Source: Streptomyces sp. NBC_01317 | GTDB taxonomy: Bacteria; Actinomycetota; Actinomycetes; Streptomycetales; Streptomycetaceae | Assembly (NCBI RefSeq): GCF_035961655.1 | Contig: NZ_CP108393.1 | Span: 5,999,001 to 6,063,000 of the forward strand | DNA length: 64,000 nt | Reading direction: 5' to 3' | In this document: positions 18,219 to 26,856 of the stretch, in pieces | How the letters are laid out: each line of letters opens with the position of its first letter | How positions within the stretch are numbered: the stretch's first letter is position 1 | Notes under the pieces: generated by a model | Seen by the model: only the letters and a program-made list of their open reading frames with translations | Told to the model about the DNA's origin: nothing | Databases searched by the model: none | Translations under genes and position numbers: made by a program

Positions 18219-19718
18219 TCAGCGGCAACTGGTTCCGGCGTTGAGGCAGCTCACCATCTTGTTCATGATCCGCGTGTCGAACACGTTGATGAAGTCACCG
18301 TGGTCGGTCACGGGCTTGTGCAGCTGCTCCGGGAAGGAGTCGACCGCGAAGCCGGGGCCCGGCGGGACGCGGTAGACGATCCGCTGCTGGAGCTGCGGAA
18401 TCGCCTTGAACCCGTTCTGGCAGCGACCGTTGGCATCGGCGAAGGCCACGTGGGTGCGGTGGTTCGCGCTGTCGGTGTTCTGGCCGTCCCAGCAGCTCTG
18501 GAAATTGAATGTACGGACCACCTTGCTGCCGCGCGGGCAGATCGGGTATTTGTCCTTGAGCTGGCGGTTCTCGAATCCGGTGCAACTCCACGACGCGTTG
18601 GCGTTCGCGTTTCCGTTGACGAAGGCCTTGGCGTCACCCGTGATGATCCGCAGGAAGCGGGGCATCGCGACGACCTTGGAGGTCGGGTTGCCGACAAATT
18701 TCAGAGTCACCTCGTTGGGCGTCTGAATCTTTCCGGCATTTCCTTCCTTGCCGCCGCCGTCCGCGTTGACGTCGAACTCGGCCTGGCCGTTCTGGAGACG
18801 GAGCACCGGCCAGTAGTAGGTCGACTTGTCGCCCTGATTGCGGCAGCTGGTGGCGGCCGCGGCGAGCGCGTCGTCACTGGCGAAGGCGTTGTTGCCCTGA
18901 TTGCCCACGTAATCGTGCATGTGGTGGGCGCCGTTGCTCACACCGGGCGCGACAATGACGTTGTCGGAATTATACTTCTTGTTCGCGTTCACCCCGCATG
19001 AGGTGGTGAACGAACCCCGGGACGCCTGGCGCAGCTTGCGCGGCTTCACCACGTTCGGCCGGACGGACTTGATGCTGACGAAGTCCGAGGCGTCCGGGCC
19101 GTTGCCGCCCTGGCCGGCCGCCGGAGGCGCGCTGGCGCTGGGGCTGGCCTGCCCGTTGTTCTGCGCACCGGCGTCCTGGCCCTCGGCCGGGGCGCTCTCG
19201 GCCGCGGACGGGTCCGGGGAGGCGGCGGGGTCCTGCGCCTGCGCCCGCAGGGTGCACGGCGCGAGGGCTTCAAGACCCTGCGGCTGCTGCCCGCCGGCGC
19301 CGGTGATCGCCGCGGAGATCTTGCCGAAGCTCTCCAGGCGCTTGTCCTTCAACGGATTGAGAATCGCATTGTCGGCAACGGTGGGATCCTGCTCGATCTG
19401 TGCCTTCTGATCGGCGAACTTCTGGTAAGCCTCGGTGATCTGGCTGTCGATCCCGGCCAGCTCCCCGTCGACCGCCGCACGGGCCGCTTCCGGCACGTCC
19501 GTGATGGCGTTGGCCACTTCGGGGCAGTCGATGGTCGACATCTGCTGCGCGGCATTCTCGGCCTGGGCAGGCGGCTGCTTGTCCTTCGACCAGCCCTCAC
19601 CCGCGGATGCGTAGAAATTGGCTGCTATCAGCCCACCCCCGCCCAGGAGCAAGGCAGCCGTGGCGGCAATCGCCCGGTTTGCCACGGTGGAACGTTTTCT
19701 TCTCGCTGTGCGTGCCAT
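18219..19718 (-). CDS. Secreted DUF1996 domain protein
   Basis: A 499-residue protein with an arginine/lysine-rich N-terminus and a signal-anchor or signal peptide (AIAATAALLLGGGGLIAANF). Residues about 50-150 are helical and charged (likely coiled coil), then an Ala/Pro/Ser/Gln linker, then the DUF1996 domain from about residue 235, recognisable by the motif GVSNGAHHMHDYVGNQG and conserved cysteines (TTSCG, SWSCTGFEN, NFQSCWDGQ). DUF1996 is best known in fungal secreted proteins and in streptomycetes; its activity is unknown, though the HHxHD motif looks like a metal or active site. The start at 19718 is chosen for its GAGGAG ribosome site; a 23-codon longer frame is less likely. Confidence 0.88.
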   Translation of the reverse strand: MARTARRKRSTVANRAIAATAALLLGGGGLIAANFYASAGEGWSKDKQPPAQAENAAQQMSTIDCPEVANAITDVPEAARAAVDGELAGIDSQITEAYQKFADQKAQIEQDPTVADNAILNPLKDKRLESFGKISAAITGAGGQQPQGLEALAPCTLRAQAQDPAASPDPSAAESAPAEGQDAGAQNNGQASPSASAPPAAGQGGNGPDASDFVSIKSVRPNVVKPRKLRQASRGSFTTSCGVNANKKYNSDNVIVAPGVSNGAHHMHDYVGNQGNNAFASDDALAAAATSCRNQGDKSTYYWPVLRLQNGQAEFDVNADGGGKEGNAGKIQTPNEVTLKFVGNPTSKVVAMPRFLRIITGDAKAFVNGNANANASWSCTGFENRQLKDKYPICPRGSKVVRTFNFQSCWDGQNTDSANHRTHVAFADANGRCQNGFKAIPQLQQRIVYRVPPGPGFAVDSFPEQLHKPVTDHGDFINVFDTRIMNKMVSCLNAGTSCR

Positions 19719-19923
19719 GGAACTCCTCAAGCTTCGTTGCCGGTTACAGGGAAATCGCGGCAGGGGAAGCGAAGCGCTCCGTTCCATACGGACGGCATTC
19801 GGGGAGTGTTCAGAGGTTCTGAGAATTCATTGAAATCTCCGGCGGCAAAACGGGCGGATACCCCCCATTGCGGCACGACTCGTCCCCGGCCCCGCAGGTT
19901 TCGCGCGGCGCGTCCCCGGCCGC

Positions 19924-20577
19924 TCACGTCCGGCCGCGGTCCAGATACGCGAGGACGGCCAGCACCCGCCGGTTGTCGTCGTCCGACACCGGAAGGCCCA
20001 GCTTCGCGAAGATGTTGGAGGTGTGCTTGGCCACCGCACGCTCCGTGACCACCAGCTGACCGGCGATCGCCACGTTGGACCTGCCCTGCGCCATCAGCTC
20101 CATGACCTCCCGCTCGCGCGGTGTCAGCGCGGCGATCGGCTTGTCCTGGCCCCGGCGGGACAGCAGCTGCTGGATCACCTGCGGATCCATCGCCGTACCC
20201 CCGCCCGCGACCCGGCGCACGGCGTCGATGAACTGCTCCGCGTCGAAGACCCGGTCCTTGAGCAGGTAGCCGACCGCGCCGGTGCCGTCCGCCAGCAGCT
20301 CACGCGCGTACAACTGCTCGACATGCTGGGACAGGACGAGGACCGGCAGGCCGGGGCGGGCCCGGCGGGCGGCGAGCGCGCACTGGAGGCCCTCGTCCGT
20401 GTGGGACGGCGGTAGCCGTACGTCGACGATCGCGACGTCCGGCTCCAACTCCGCCAGGGCCTTGGTCAGTTCGGGCCCCGTCTCCACCGCCGCGAGGATC
20501 TCGAAGTCGAACGCCTCCAGCATCCGTACGAGACCGTCGCGCAACAGGAAGAGGTCTTCGGCTAGGACAACGCGCAA
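19924..20577 (-). CDS. NarL/LuxR-type response regulator
   Basis: A 217-residue response regulator. The receiver domain has the acidic pair E7-D8 and phospho-acceptor D52 in VDVRLPPS; the C-terminal LuxR helix-turn-helix is LTPREREVMELMAQGRSNVA followed by IAGQLVVTERAVAKHTSNIF. It overlaps the end of the sensor kinase gene by 16 bases and is thus co-translated with it. Target genes unknown. Confidence 0.95.
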   Translation of the reverse strand: MRVVLAEDLFLLRDGLVRMLEAFDFEILAAVETGPELTKALAELEPDVAIVDVRLPPSHTDEGLQCALAARRARPGLPVLVLSQHVEQLYARELLADGTGAVGYLLKDRVFDAEQFIDAVRRVAGGGTAMDPQVIQQLLSRRGQDKPIAALTPREREVMELMAQGRSNVAIAGQLVVTERAVAKHTSNIFAKLGLPVSDDDNRRVLAVLAYLDRGRT

Positions 20578-21824
20578 GGAATCTCCATGGTCACCATGGT
20601 GGGACCGCCCACAGGGCTGTTGACGGCCAGGACTCCGTCGAATGTACCGAGTCGCCGCTCCAGGCCGCTCAGCCCCGACCCCTTCCCGATCGCCGCTCCG
20701 CCCCCGCCGTTGTCGGTGACCGCGATCCGCAACATCCCGTCACTGTGCGAGATGTCCACCCAGATCCGCTCGGCGCCCGCGTGCTTCACCACGTTCGCCA
20801 GCGCCTCGCTCACCGCGAAGTACGCGGCGGACTCGACGGGCGCTTCCGCCCGGCCGGACAGCTCCACGTTGACCTCGCTCTCCAGCGGCAGCCGCAGCGC
20901 CAGGGCCCGTACGGCGTCCCCGAGACCGCGCTCCGCGAGCACCGGCGGGTGGATCCCGCGTACGAGATCACGCAGTTCGGTCAGGGCCTCGGCGGACGAC
21001 AGCCGCGCCTGGCCGAGCAACTCCTTGGCCTTGGCCGGGTTCTTCTCGATCAGCGCCTCGACCGTGCCCAGGTCCATGCCCACCGCGACCAGCCTGGCCT
21101 GCGCCCCGTCGTGCAGATCCCGCTCGATGCGGCGCAGTTCGGCGGCGGAGGTGTCCACGGCGTCGTGCCGGGACTCGGTGAGCCGCTCGATCCGCCGCGC
21201 CAGCTCCTCCTCCTGGGTGGGGGCGATCAGGGCCCTGGTCAGGGTGAAGTGGGCCCGTACGAGCGTCGGGGCGTACCGCACACCGGCGGCGAGGATCACC
21301 AGGCCGAGCGCGAACGCGAGCAGGCCGGTCAGCTGGCTGTCGACGGGGACGAACGCGTACCAGTACCGGTCGTCCGCGAACACCCGCCACAGGCCCGCCG
21401 CCAGCACGAGTCCCTCCACGGGGAAGAGCATCAGCCAGGCGGCCGCGATCGCGACGGCGAAGCCCGCCGTCATGTCCACCAGCAGCCACCGGAGATCACG
21501 CCAGGTGGCGGGCTCCTTGAGGAGGAGTACGGTGCGCTCGACCCGGCCGGTGAGTCCGCCGCGTACGTCGTCCGGGAGGGGCTGGTAGGGCGGCGGGATC
21601 CGTACCCCGGACCACTTCGCGGCCAGCAGGCGGCGGTGGTTGGCGTGCGCCCTGACCGCCGCCAGCGCCGACGGGGTGGTGAGGAAGCCGATGCCCAGCG
21701 GGGTGAGCGCGAGCGACACCACGGTCAGGACGAAGAGGGTGACCGATCCCACGATCGCGGTGAGCCCGAGCACCAGCCCCCGGCCGGCGGCCTGTACCGC
21801 GCCTCGTATGTCTGTTGCGTTCAT
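20562..21824 (-). CDS. Two-component sensor histidine kinase
   Basis: A 420-residue kinase with about four membrane segments in the first 200 residues (the actinobacterial Sensor domain), then a HisKA_3 dimerisation helix with the phospho-accepting H238 in RRIERDLHDGAQARL, and a HATPase domain with the N and G boxes (VTDNGGGGAAIGKGSGLSGL). It signals to the response regulator downstream. The start at 21824 is preceded by AGGAGAGGG; the longer frame upstream is low-complexity. The membrane-embedded sensor lacks a large extracellular loop, so the stimulus is probably in or at the membrane. Confidence 0.94.
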   Translation of the reverse strand: MNATDIRGAVQAAGRGLVLGLTAIVGSVTLFVLTVVSLALTPLGIGFLTTPSALAAVRAHANHRRLLAAKWSGVRIPPPYQPLPDDVRGGLTGRVERTVLLLKEPATWRDLRWLLVDMTAGFAVAIAAAWLMLFPVEGLVLAAGLWRVFADDRYWYAFVPVDSQLTGLLAFALGLVILAAGVRYAPTLVRAHFTLTRALIAPTQEEELARRIERLTESRHDAVDTSAAELRRIERDLHDGAQARLVAVGMDLGTVEALIEKNPAKAKELLGQARLSSAEALTELRDLVRGIHPPVLAERGLGDAVRALALRLPLESEVNVELSGRAEAPVESAAYFAVSEALANVVKHAGAERIWVDISHSDGMLRIAVTDNGGGGAAIGKGSGLSGLERRLGTFDGVLAVNSPVGGPTMVTMEIPCALS

Positions 21825-21970
21825 GATGGTCCCTCTCCTTCGCGGCCGGACGGCCCCGGCCCGGCCCCCGGGCAGGCCCTCAGTCTGGCGGCGGGGTGGC
21901 GCGGCAGGGCAGCCGGTTCGCACCCCGGCGGGGGGTGTTGCCAGCACCACCCCTGATCACTCCTGGGCGT

Positions 21971-22050
21971 TCCTCCCCGGTCCTCCCCGGTCCTCCCCGG
22001 TCCTCCCCGGTCCTCCCCGGTCCTCCCCGGTCCTCCCCGGTCCTCCCAGG
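21971..22050. repeat. Eight tandem decamers (TCCTCCCCGG)
   Basis: Seven perfect copies of TCCTCCCCGG and an eighth variant ending CCCAGG run directly up to the promoter motif of the DUF4259 gene. The exact period of 10 is close to one helical turn. Copy number is likely variable between strains. Confidence 0.85.
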
Positions 22051-22060
22051 TCAGAGCCGA

Positions 22061-22083
22061 TTGTCAGTGGGGGGTGGCACGAT
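22061..22083 (+). promoter_or_regulatory. PafBC-like (RecA-independent DNA damage) promoter motif, near match
   Basis: TTGTCAGTG at 22061-22069, an 8-base spacer, then CACGAT at 22078-22083. The mycobacterial RecA-NDp/PafBC consensus is TTGTCRGTG-N8-TAnnnT; here the -10 has C in place of the first T. The motif ends 37 bases before the DUF4259 start. A perfect version is at 33190-33212. Confidence 0.6.
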
Positions 22084-22120
22084 CGGACACATCGACGGAT
22101 CGGGCGAACAGGGGCGGACG

Positions 22121-22615
22121 ATGGGCACGTGGGACACCGGACACTTCGACAGCGACACCGCGGCGGACTTCGCCGCCGATCTCGACGACGCCACCGTGGA
22201 AGGCCGGACGGAGCTGGTCCGGGAGGCGCTGGTCCGGGTGACCGGTACGACCGGCGTTCTCGGCGGCCCGGACGAGAGCGAGGCGGTGGTGGCCGTCGCG
22301 GCGGCGGCACTGGTGGCCGCGCAGTGCCCCGGGGGCCCGCCGGTGGAGACGGTGTACGGCCCCGACGAGCCGCTGCCGCGCTTCCCGGGGGAGTTGAGGA
22401 ACGTGGCGGTCCTGGCCCTGGACCGCGTCCTCGCGGACGACTCCGAGCTGCGCGAACTGTGGGCGGACGCGGAGGGCGAGGCGGGCCCGTGGTGGCGGGG
22501 GGTGACGGCACTGAGGGCGGCGCTGGCGGCGTCGGTGGCCGGGATGCCGGGTCCGATGGGTCCGATACCTGCCGCGATACCGGTGCTGTCGGGGGCGGTC
22601 CGGCCTCTGGCCTGA
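22121..22615 (+). CDS. DUF4259 domain protein
   Basis: A 164-residue soluble protein that begins MGTWDTGHFDSDTAADFAAD, the family signature of DUF4259, with the recurring pattern REALVRVTG and helices rich in Ala/Glu. Function unknown; members are common in streptomycetes. The start is fixed by the conserved MGTW beginning. A PafBC-like promoter motif is immediately upstream, so induction by DNA damage is a reasonable expectation. Convergent with the epimerase gene. Confidence 0.88.
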   Translation: MGTWDTGHFDSDTAADFAADLDDATVEGRTELVREALVRVTGTTGVLGGPDESEAVVAVAAAALVAAQCPGGPPVETVYGPDEPLPRFPGELRNVAVLALDRVLADDSELRELWADAEGEAGPWWRGVTALRAALAASVAGMPGPMGPIPAAIPVLSGAVRPLA

Positions 22616-22649
22616 GGGGCCCGGCGCGCGGTCCACGGGTCTCGGCTCC

Positions 22650-23642
22650 TCACGCCTCCGCGTTCAGGAGCCTCGCCTCCACCTCCGGGGACAGGCCCAC
22701 CGGGGGACGGTCCGGACGTTGGGGGGCCCGGCCGTCGAGGGAGCGGAGCCAGGTCCAGGTGTCCGTGACCGTCTCCTCCACCGGGCGGCAGCGGAGGCCC
22801 GTGGCCAGGGCCTTGGTGACGTCGCCCCGGTGCAGGGTGTCGTGCAGCTCGCCCGGCGGGAGCCAGACGGGCAGGTCCGTCCACGGCTCGACACCCGCGG
22901 CGAGGATCGGCCCGGGGCCGGTCCAGCGCAGCTCGGCGTCGGAGCCCGTGGCCCGGACGCAGGCGCCGAGCAGCTCGCCCATGGTGGTGTGCCCGGGAGG
23001 GCTGACCAGGTTGTACGGGCCGCCGAGGCCCTGTTCGACGGCGCTCAGGATCCACGCGGCGAGGTCACGCACGTCGATGTACTGGAGGGGGTTGTCGCGC
23101 GGTCCCGGAGCGAGCACGGGTCCACCCCGGGCGATCCGCCCCAGCCACCACGGCAGTCGGCCGATGTTCTCCCACGGACCGAGGATCAGCCCGGCACGGA
23201 CCAGCAGCGCACGGTCGCCGAAGGCGGCCACCGCGGCCAGTTCGCCGCCCAGCTTGTCCTGGGGGTAGGTGGTCCGCCCGGCGTCCGCCGACGCGCCCTC
23301 GACCAGCGGACCGTCCTCCGTGAGCCCCGCCGGGGTCGGATAGGCGTACACCGACCGGCTGGACACGTACGCGTACCGCTCCACGCGCCCCTTGAGCGCC
23401 GTGGCCGCCTCGCCCACCACGGAGGGCGCCGCCGACCAGGTGTCGACCACCGCGTCCCAGGCTCCGCCGGCGAGCGCCGCGAGCCCGTCGGGGTCCGTCC
23501 GGTCGCCCAGCACGGACGTCACGCCGTCCGGCGCCGCACGCCGGCCGCGGTGGAAGGCGGTCACCTCCCACCCCCGCTCCACCGCCGCCTCCGCGACGGC
23601 GCGCCCGACAAATTCCGTACCACCGAGGAGGAGAAGTCTCAT
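22650..23642 (-). CDS. NAD-dependent epimerase/dehydratase family protein
   Basis: A 330-residue extended-SDR protein with the N-terminal nucleotide-binding motif LLLGGTEFVGRAVAEAA, the substrate-region sequence YVSSRSVYAYP, and PLQYIDVRDLAAWI typical of epimerase/reductase enzymes. The tyrosine of the YxxxK pair is not in canonical form (TTYPQDKLGGE gives Y and K spaced by three), which fits an active enzyme. Substrate unknown. The start at 23642 follows from the MRLLLLGGTEFVG beginning; the frame continues upstream without homology-like sequence. Confidence 0.88.
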   Translation of the reverse strand: MRLLLLGGTEFVGRAVAEAAVERGWEVTAFHRGRRAAPDGVTSVLGDRTDPDGLAALAGGAWDAVVDTWSAAPSVVGEAATALKGRVERYAYVSSRSVYAYPTPAGLTEDGPLVEGASADAGRTTYPQDKLGGELAAVAAFGDRALLVRAGLILGPWENIGRLPWWLGRIARGGPVLAPGPRDNPLQYIDVRDLAAWILSAVEQGLGGPYNLVSPPGHTTMGELLGACVRATGSDAELRWTGPGPILAAGVEPWTDLPVWLPPGELHDTLHRGDVTKALATGLRCRPVEETVTDTWTWLRSLDGRAPQRPDRPPVGLSPEVEARLLNAEA

Positions 23643-23756
23643 GGAACCGACTCTGCCCGCCGCCGCGCGCACCGGAAAGAGAAGTTCGCCGCCAGGCGAA
23701 TCGGCGGCTTTTGGGACCTGCCGCGCGCCCGGTCGGGATGGCAGCATGTGCGGACC

Positions 23757-24494
23757 ATGACAGATGCCCGGTCGCCGATGCGCGCCTTGCGGGCCGCGGC
23801 CTTCGCGGCGGTGTGTGTGACGCTGGCGGCGCTGGGGCATTTGTACACGTCCGGGCACGAGATCCCGTTCGGGGCGCTGTTGACCGCCTTCGGGACGACC
23901 GGAGGTGTCGCCTGGTTCGCCGGCGGGCGCCGCCGGGGGTTCTTGTCCCTCGGGGCCGGACTGCTCACCGTCCAGGGCACGCTGCATCTGCTCTTCGCGG
24001 GGGTGCTGCCGTACGGACCGTCCCCGGCCTCGCACGACCGGCACGCCATGACCGGGACAGGCGCCGGGGCGCGCGCGGGTCTCGACTCCGGCCTCGGCAT
24101 GGTGTCCGGCATGGGGGGGCGCCCCGGCATGGACATGGGTACGGGCGGTACGGGCGAGCCCGCGCTCGCCGCCGTCACCGACACCCCGGTCGCGATGATC
24201 GCCGCGCACGTGCTCGCCGCCGCCGTCTGCGCCCTCTGGCTCGCCCGGGGCGAGGCCGCGCTCTTCCAGCTCGCACGGACACTCGGCGCCCTCGCGCTCA
24301 TCCCGCTGCGGCTGCCGCTCGCCCCGGCCCGCCTGCCCGTCGTACCCCGGCCGGCCCCCCTCGCCCCGGGCGCCCCCGCCCCGCGCCGCTTCCGTGGCGT
24401 GGTCCTCGCCCACAGCCTGTCCCGGCGTGGTCCGCCCGTCGTGCGCACCGCTCGCACCACGGACCCGGGAGCCGCGCTCGTCCTCATTGTCTGA
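23757..24494 (+). CDS. Membrane protein with Met/Gly-rich segment, hypothetical
   Basis: A 245-residue protein with about four to five membrane segments (AAAFAAVCVTLAALGHLYT; ALLTAFGTTGGVAWFAG; FLSLGAGLLTVQGTLHLLF; AMIAAHVLAAAVCALWLA). Between the third and fourth is a Met/Gly-rich, His-containing loop (HAMTGTG, then GMVSGMGGRPGMDMG at residues 114-128). It lies 72 bases upstream of the PepSY gene, which also has a Met-rich region, and the two probably form an operon. A role in copper or envelope redox is inferred from these features only. Confidence 0.75.
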   Translation: MTDARSPMRALRAAAFAAVCVTLAALGHLYTSGHEIPFGALLTAFGTTGGVAWFAGGRRRGFLSLGAGLLTVQGTLHLLFAGVLPYGPSPASHDRHAMTGTGAGARAGLDSGLGMVSGMGGRPGMDMGTGGTGEPALAAVTDTPVAMIAAHVLAAAVCALWLARGEAALFQLARTLGALALIPLRLPLAPARLPVVPRPAPLAPGAPAPRRFRGVVLAHSLSRRGPPVVRTARTTDPGAALVLIV

Positions 24495-24566
24495 CGTCCT
24501 CATTGTCTGACGTCGGCCGGCACCGGGGCCGCTTCCCCCTTGCCCACGCCCACACCTAGGACAGTC

Positions 24567-26114
24567 ATGGCCATCGACGATCCCCTCAAGGACGCGGACC
24601 CCGTCAAGGGCACCGCCTCCACCGTCTCCGACACTCTGACCGACCCGGCGGCCACCCCCACCGATACCGCCACGACCACCGGTACCCCCACCGCCACGAC
24701 CACCGGCACCCCCACCGGCACCCCGTCCGCGTGGAGTTCGCTGCGTCCGCTGGTCCTGCGCCTGCACTTCTACGCGGGCGTGCTCATCGCCCCGTTCCTG
24801 CTCGTCGCCGCCGTCAGCGGGCTCCTCTACTCGCTCTCGTTCCAGGCGGAGAAGGTGGTCTACCGCCACGAGCTGCGCGTCCCGGTCGGCGACCGCGTCC
24901 TCCCGCTCTCCACCCAGGTCAACGCGGCCCGTACCGCGCACCCGGACGGCAAGGTGACGTCCGTACGCCCCTCGTCCGAGGACGGCGCCACCACCCGCGT
25001 CCTGATGTCCACCCCCGAGGTCGGCGAGGGCAAGTCCCTCGCGGTCTTCGTCGATCCGTACACCGCGGAGGTACGGGGCCAGCTGGCCAGCTACGGCGGT
25101 TCGGGCGCCCTCCCGCTGCGCACCTGGCTCTCCGAGCTGCACCGCCATCTCCACCTGGGCGAACCGGGCCGTCTCTACAGCGAACTGGCCGCCAGCTGGC
25201 TCTGGGTCGTGGCCCTCGGCGGCGTGGTCCTGTGGCTCGCCCGCAGGCGTACCTCGAAACGCGCCCTGTTCCTCCCCGAGAGCGGGGCCACCGGCCGGCG
25301 CAGGACGCTCACCCTGCACGGCTCGCTCGGCCTGTGGGCCGTGACCGGACTGGTCCTGCTCTCCGCGACGGGCCTGACCTGGTCGACGTACGCGGGCGCC
25401 AACATAGGCAAGATCCAGGACCAGCTCGGCGGTTCCACTCCTTCCGTCTCGGCCACGCTCGACGGCGGTACGGGCTCCACGGGCGGGGGACACGAGGGCC
25501 ACGAGGACATGCCGGGGATGACGGACGACATGCCCGGCATGGAGGGCATGGACGTCGGGGTGGACCTCGCGGTCGTCGCCGCGCGCCAGGCCGGCCTCGA
25601 CGGACCGCTGCAGGTGACGCTCCCGACGGAGGGGAACGGGTATGTCGTCGCGCAGACGGACACCCAGTTCCCGGTCCGGCTCGACTCGGTCGCGGTCGAC
25701 CCGGCCGACGGCATGGTCATCGACGAGCTGCGCTTCGCGGACTACCCCGTGCTCGCCCAGCTCACCCGTTTCGGCATCGACGCCCACATGGGGGTCTTCC
25801 TCGGGCTCGTGAACCAGCTGGCCCTCGCCGCGCTCGCCCTGTCGCTGATCCTGATCATCCTCTGGGGCTACCGCATGTGGTGGCAGCGCAGGCCCACCCA
25901 GGAGCGGAGGACGGGCGTCGGCCGGCCGATGGCGCGCGGTGCCTGGCGGAAGGTGCCCCTGAAGGTGCTGCTGCCGCTGGCCGCGGTGACGGCGGTGGTC
26001 GGCTGGTTCGTCCCGCTGCTGGGGATCAGCCTGCTCGCGTTCCTGCTGCTGGACGGCGCGCTGGGCCTGTCGGCCCGCGCGCGGGCGAGGCAGGATCCGA
26101 AGAAGACGGCCTGA
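24567..26114 (+). CDS. PepSY-associated membrane protein with Met-rich loop
   Basis: A 515-residue membrane protein of the PepSY_TM family: a membrane segment near residue 65-85 (LHFYAGVLIAPFLLVAAVSG), a long extracytoplasmic PepSY-like part, two more segments near 210 and 255, and a C-terminal pair. The second extracellular part contains HEGHEDMPGMTDDMPGMEGM (about residues 308-327), rich in Met, His and Asp, resembling the tail of the lipoprotein at 17687-18181. PepSY_TM proteins are often found with iron or copper reduction and uptake. The start at 24567 has AGGACA upstream; a start 27 bases earlier is possible. The Thr-rich N-terminus (TPTDTATTTGTP) is low complexity. Confidence 0.88.
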   Translation: MAIDDPLKDADPVKGTASTVSDTLTDPAATPTDTATTTGTPTATTTGTPTGTPSAWSSLRPLVLRLHFYAGVLIAPFLLVAAVSGLLYSLSFQAEKVVYRHELRVPVGDRVLPLSTQVNAARTAHPDGKVTSVRPSSEDGATTRVLMSTPEVGEGKSLAVFVDPYTAEVRGQLASYGGSGALPLRTWLSELHRHLHLGEPGRLYSELAASWLWVVALGGVVLWLARRRTSKRALFLPESGATGRRRTLTLHGSLGLWAVTGLVLLSATGLTWSTYAGANIGKIQDQLGGSTPSVSATLDGGTGSTGGGHEGHEDMPGMTDDMPGMEGMDVGVDLAVVAARQAGLDGPLQVTLPTEGNGYVVAQTDTQFPVRLDSVAVDPADGMVIDELRFADYPVLAQLTRFGIDAHMGVFLGLVNQLALAALALSLILIILWGYRMWWQRRPTQERRTGVGRPMARGAWRKVPLKVLLPLAAVTAVVGWFVPLLGISLLAFLLLDGALGLSARARARQDPKKTA

Positions 26115-26124
26115 GGCGTGAACC

Positions 26125-26162
26125 GAGGACGCACCGGCCCGTCAGGGTCCCGGTGCGTCCTC
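26125..26162. terminator. Hairpin terminator between convergent genes
   Basis: Perfect 13-bp inverted repeat, arms 26125-26137 (GAGGACGCACCGG) and 26150-26162, loop 12 bases, just after the PepSY stop and before the end of the convergent winged-helix gene. Likely works in both directions. Confidence 0.7.
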
Positions 26163-26214
26163 GTGCCGGTGTGCCGTGGCCGGCGGTTCAGATGGTTCAG
26201 GCGGTGCAGGGGGC

Positions 26215-26856
26215 TCAGGGGGCGTACTTGTACCCGACCCGCCGTACCGTCTGGATGGTGTGGCGGTGCTCGACGCCCAGCTTCCGGCGCAGCCGCGCCA
26301 CATGCACGTCGACGGTCCTGCCGTCGCCCACGTGTCCGTAGCCCCAGACCGTCGTGACCAGCTGGTCCCGGGTGTGCACCCGGTGGGGGTGCGCCACCAG
26401 GTGCGCGAGCAGCTCGAACTCCAGGTAGGTCAGGTCCAGCTGCTGTCCGTCCACCAGGGCCGTCCGCTGGACGCTGTCGATCCGTACCGGGCCGCCGGCG
26501 CTCTCGGTCCTGGGCGCGGCGCCCCGGCCCGCCGCCCGGTCGGCCGGGTCGGCGGCGAGGTACGGCACGGAGGCGGCGAGGGCGGCCGCGTGCTGGTCGG
26601 CCGGGACGAGCACGAGGTAGCCGACCATCGGCGGCTGGCCCGGCAGGGAGGGCAGGGTGTGCTGCGGCGCGGGCAGCCAGGTCGCGCCCGGCGGCAGGAA
26701 GTCCACGGCCTGCCCGGCGGTGACGGCGGCGGGGAAGGCGGCCGGGACGGTCTCGTCACGGTCGACGGCCCGCAGCCGGTGACGGCCGGGGGCGGGCGGC
26801 TTCTGGGTGAGCGGGGCGGCGGCGGTCGCCGCGGAGAAGGAACGGGGGTTCGCCAT
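26215..26856 (-). CDS. Orphan OmpR-type winged-helix regulator
   Basis: A 213-residue DNA-binding protein. The C-terminal 90 residues are a Trans_reg_C winged helix (LDLTYLEFELLAHLVAHPHR, then VHTRDQLVTTVWGYGHVGDG and TVDVHVARLRRKLG). The N-terminal 120 residues are Pro/Ala-rich and do not form a phosphoacceptor receiver domain: no aspartate triad is visible. The gene is therefore an orphan, possibly constitutive, regulator. No kinase gene is adjacent. A palindromic TTCGCGCGAA lies 15 bases upstream of its start. Convergent with the PepSY gene. Confidence 0.88.
   Translation of the reverse strand: MANPRSFSAATAAAPLTQKPPAPGRHRLRAVDRDETVPAAFPAAVTAGQAVDFLPPGATWLPAPQHTLPSLPGQPPMVGYLVLVPADQHAAALAASVPYLAADPADRAAGRGAAPRTESAGGPVRIDSVQRTALVDGQQLDLTYLEFELLAHLVAHPHRVHTRDQLVTTVWGYGHVGDGRTVDVHVARLRRKLGVEHRHTIQTVRRVGYKYAP

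Noticed and set aside
23643..25787. Long minus-strand frame continuous with the epimerase-like gene
   Set aside because: It covers the Met-rich membrane protein and PepSY genes, whose plus-strand proteins have clear membrane segments and motifs. The extension is Arg/Gly-rich with no domain.
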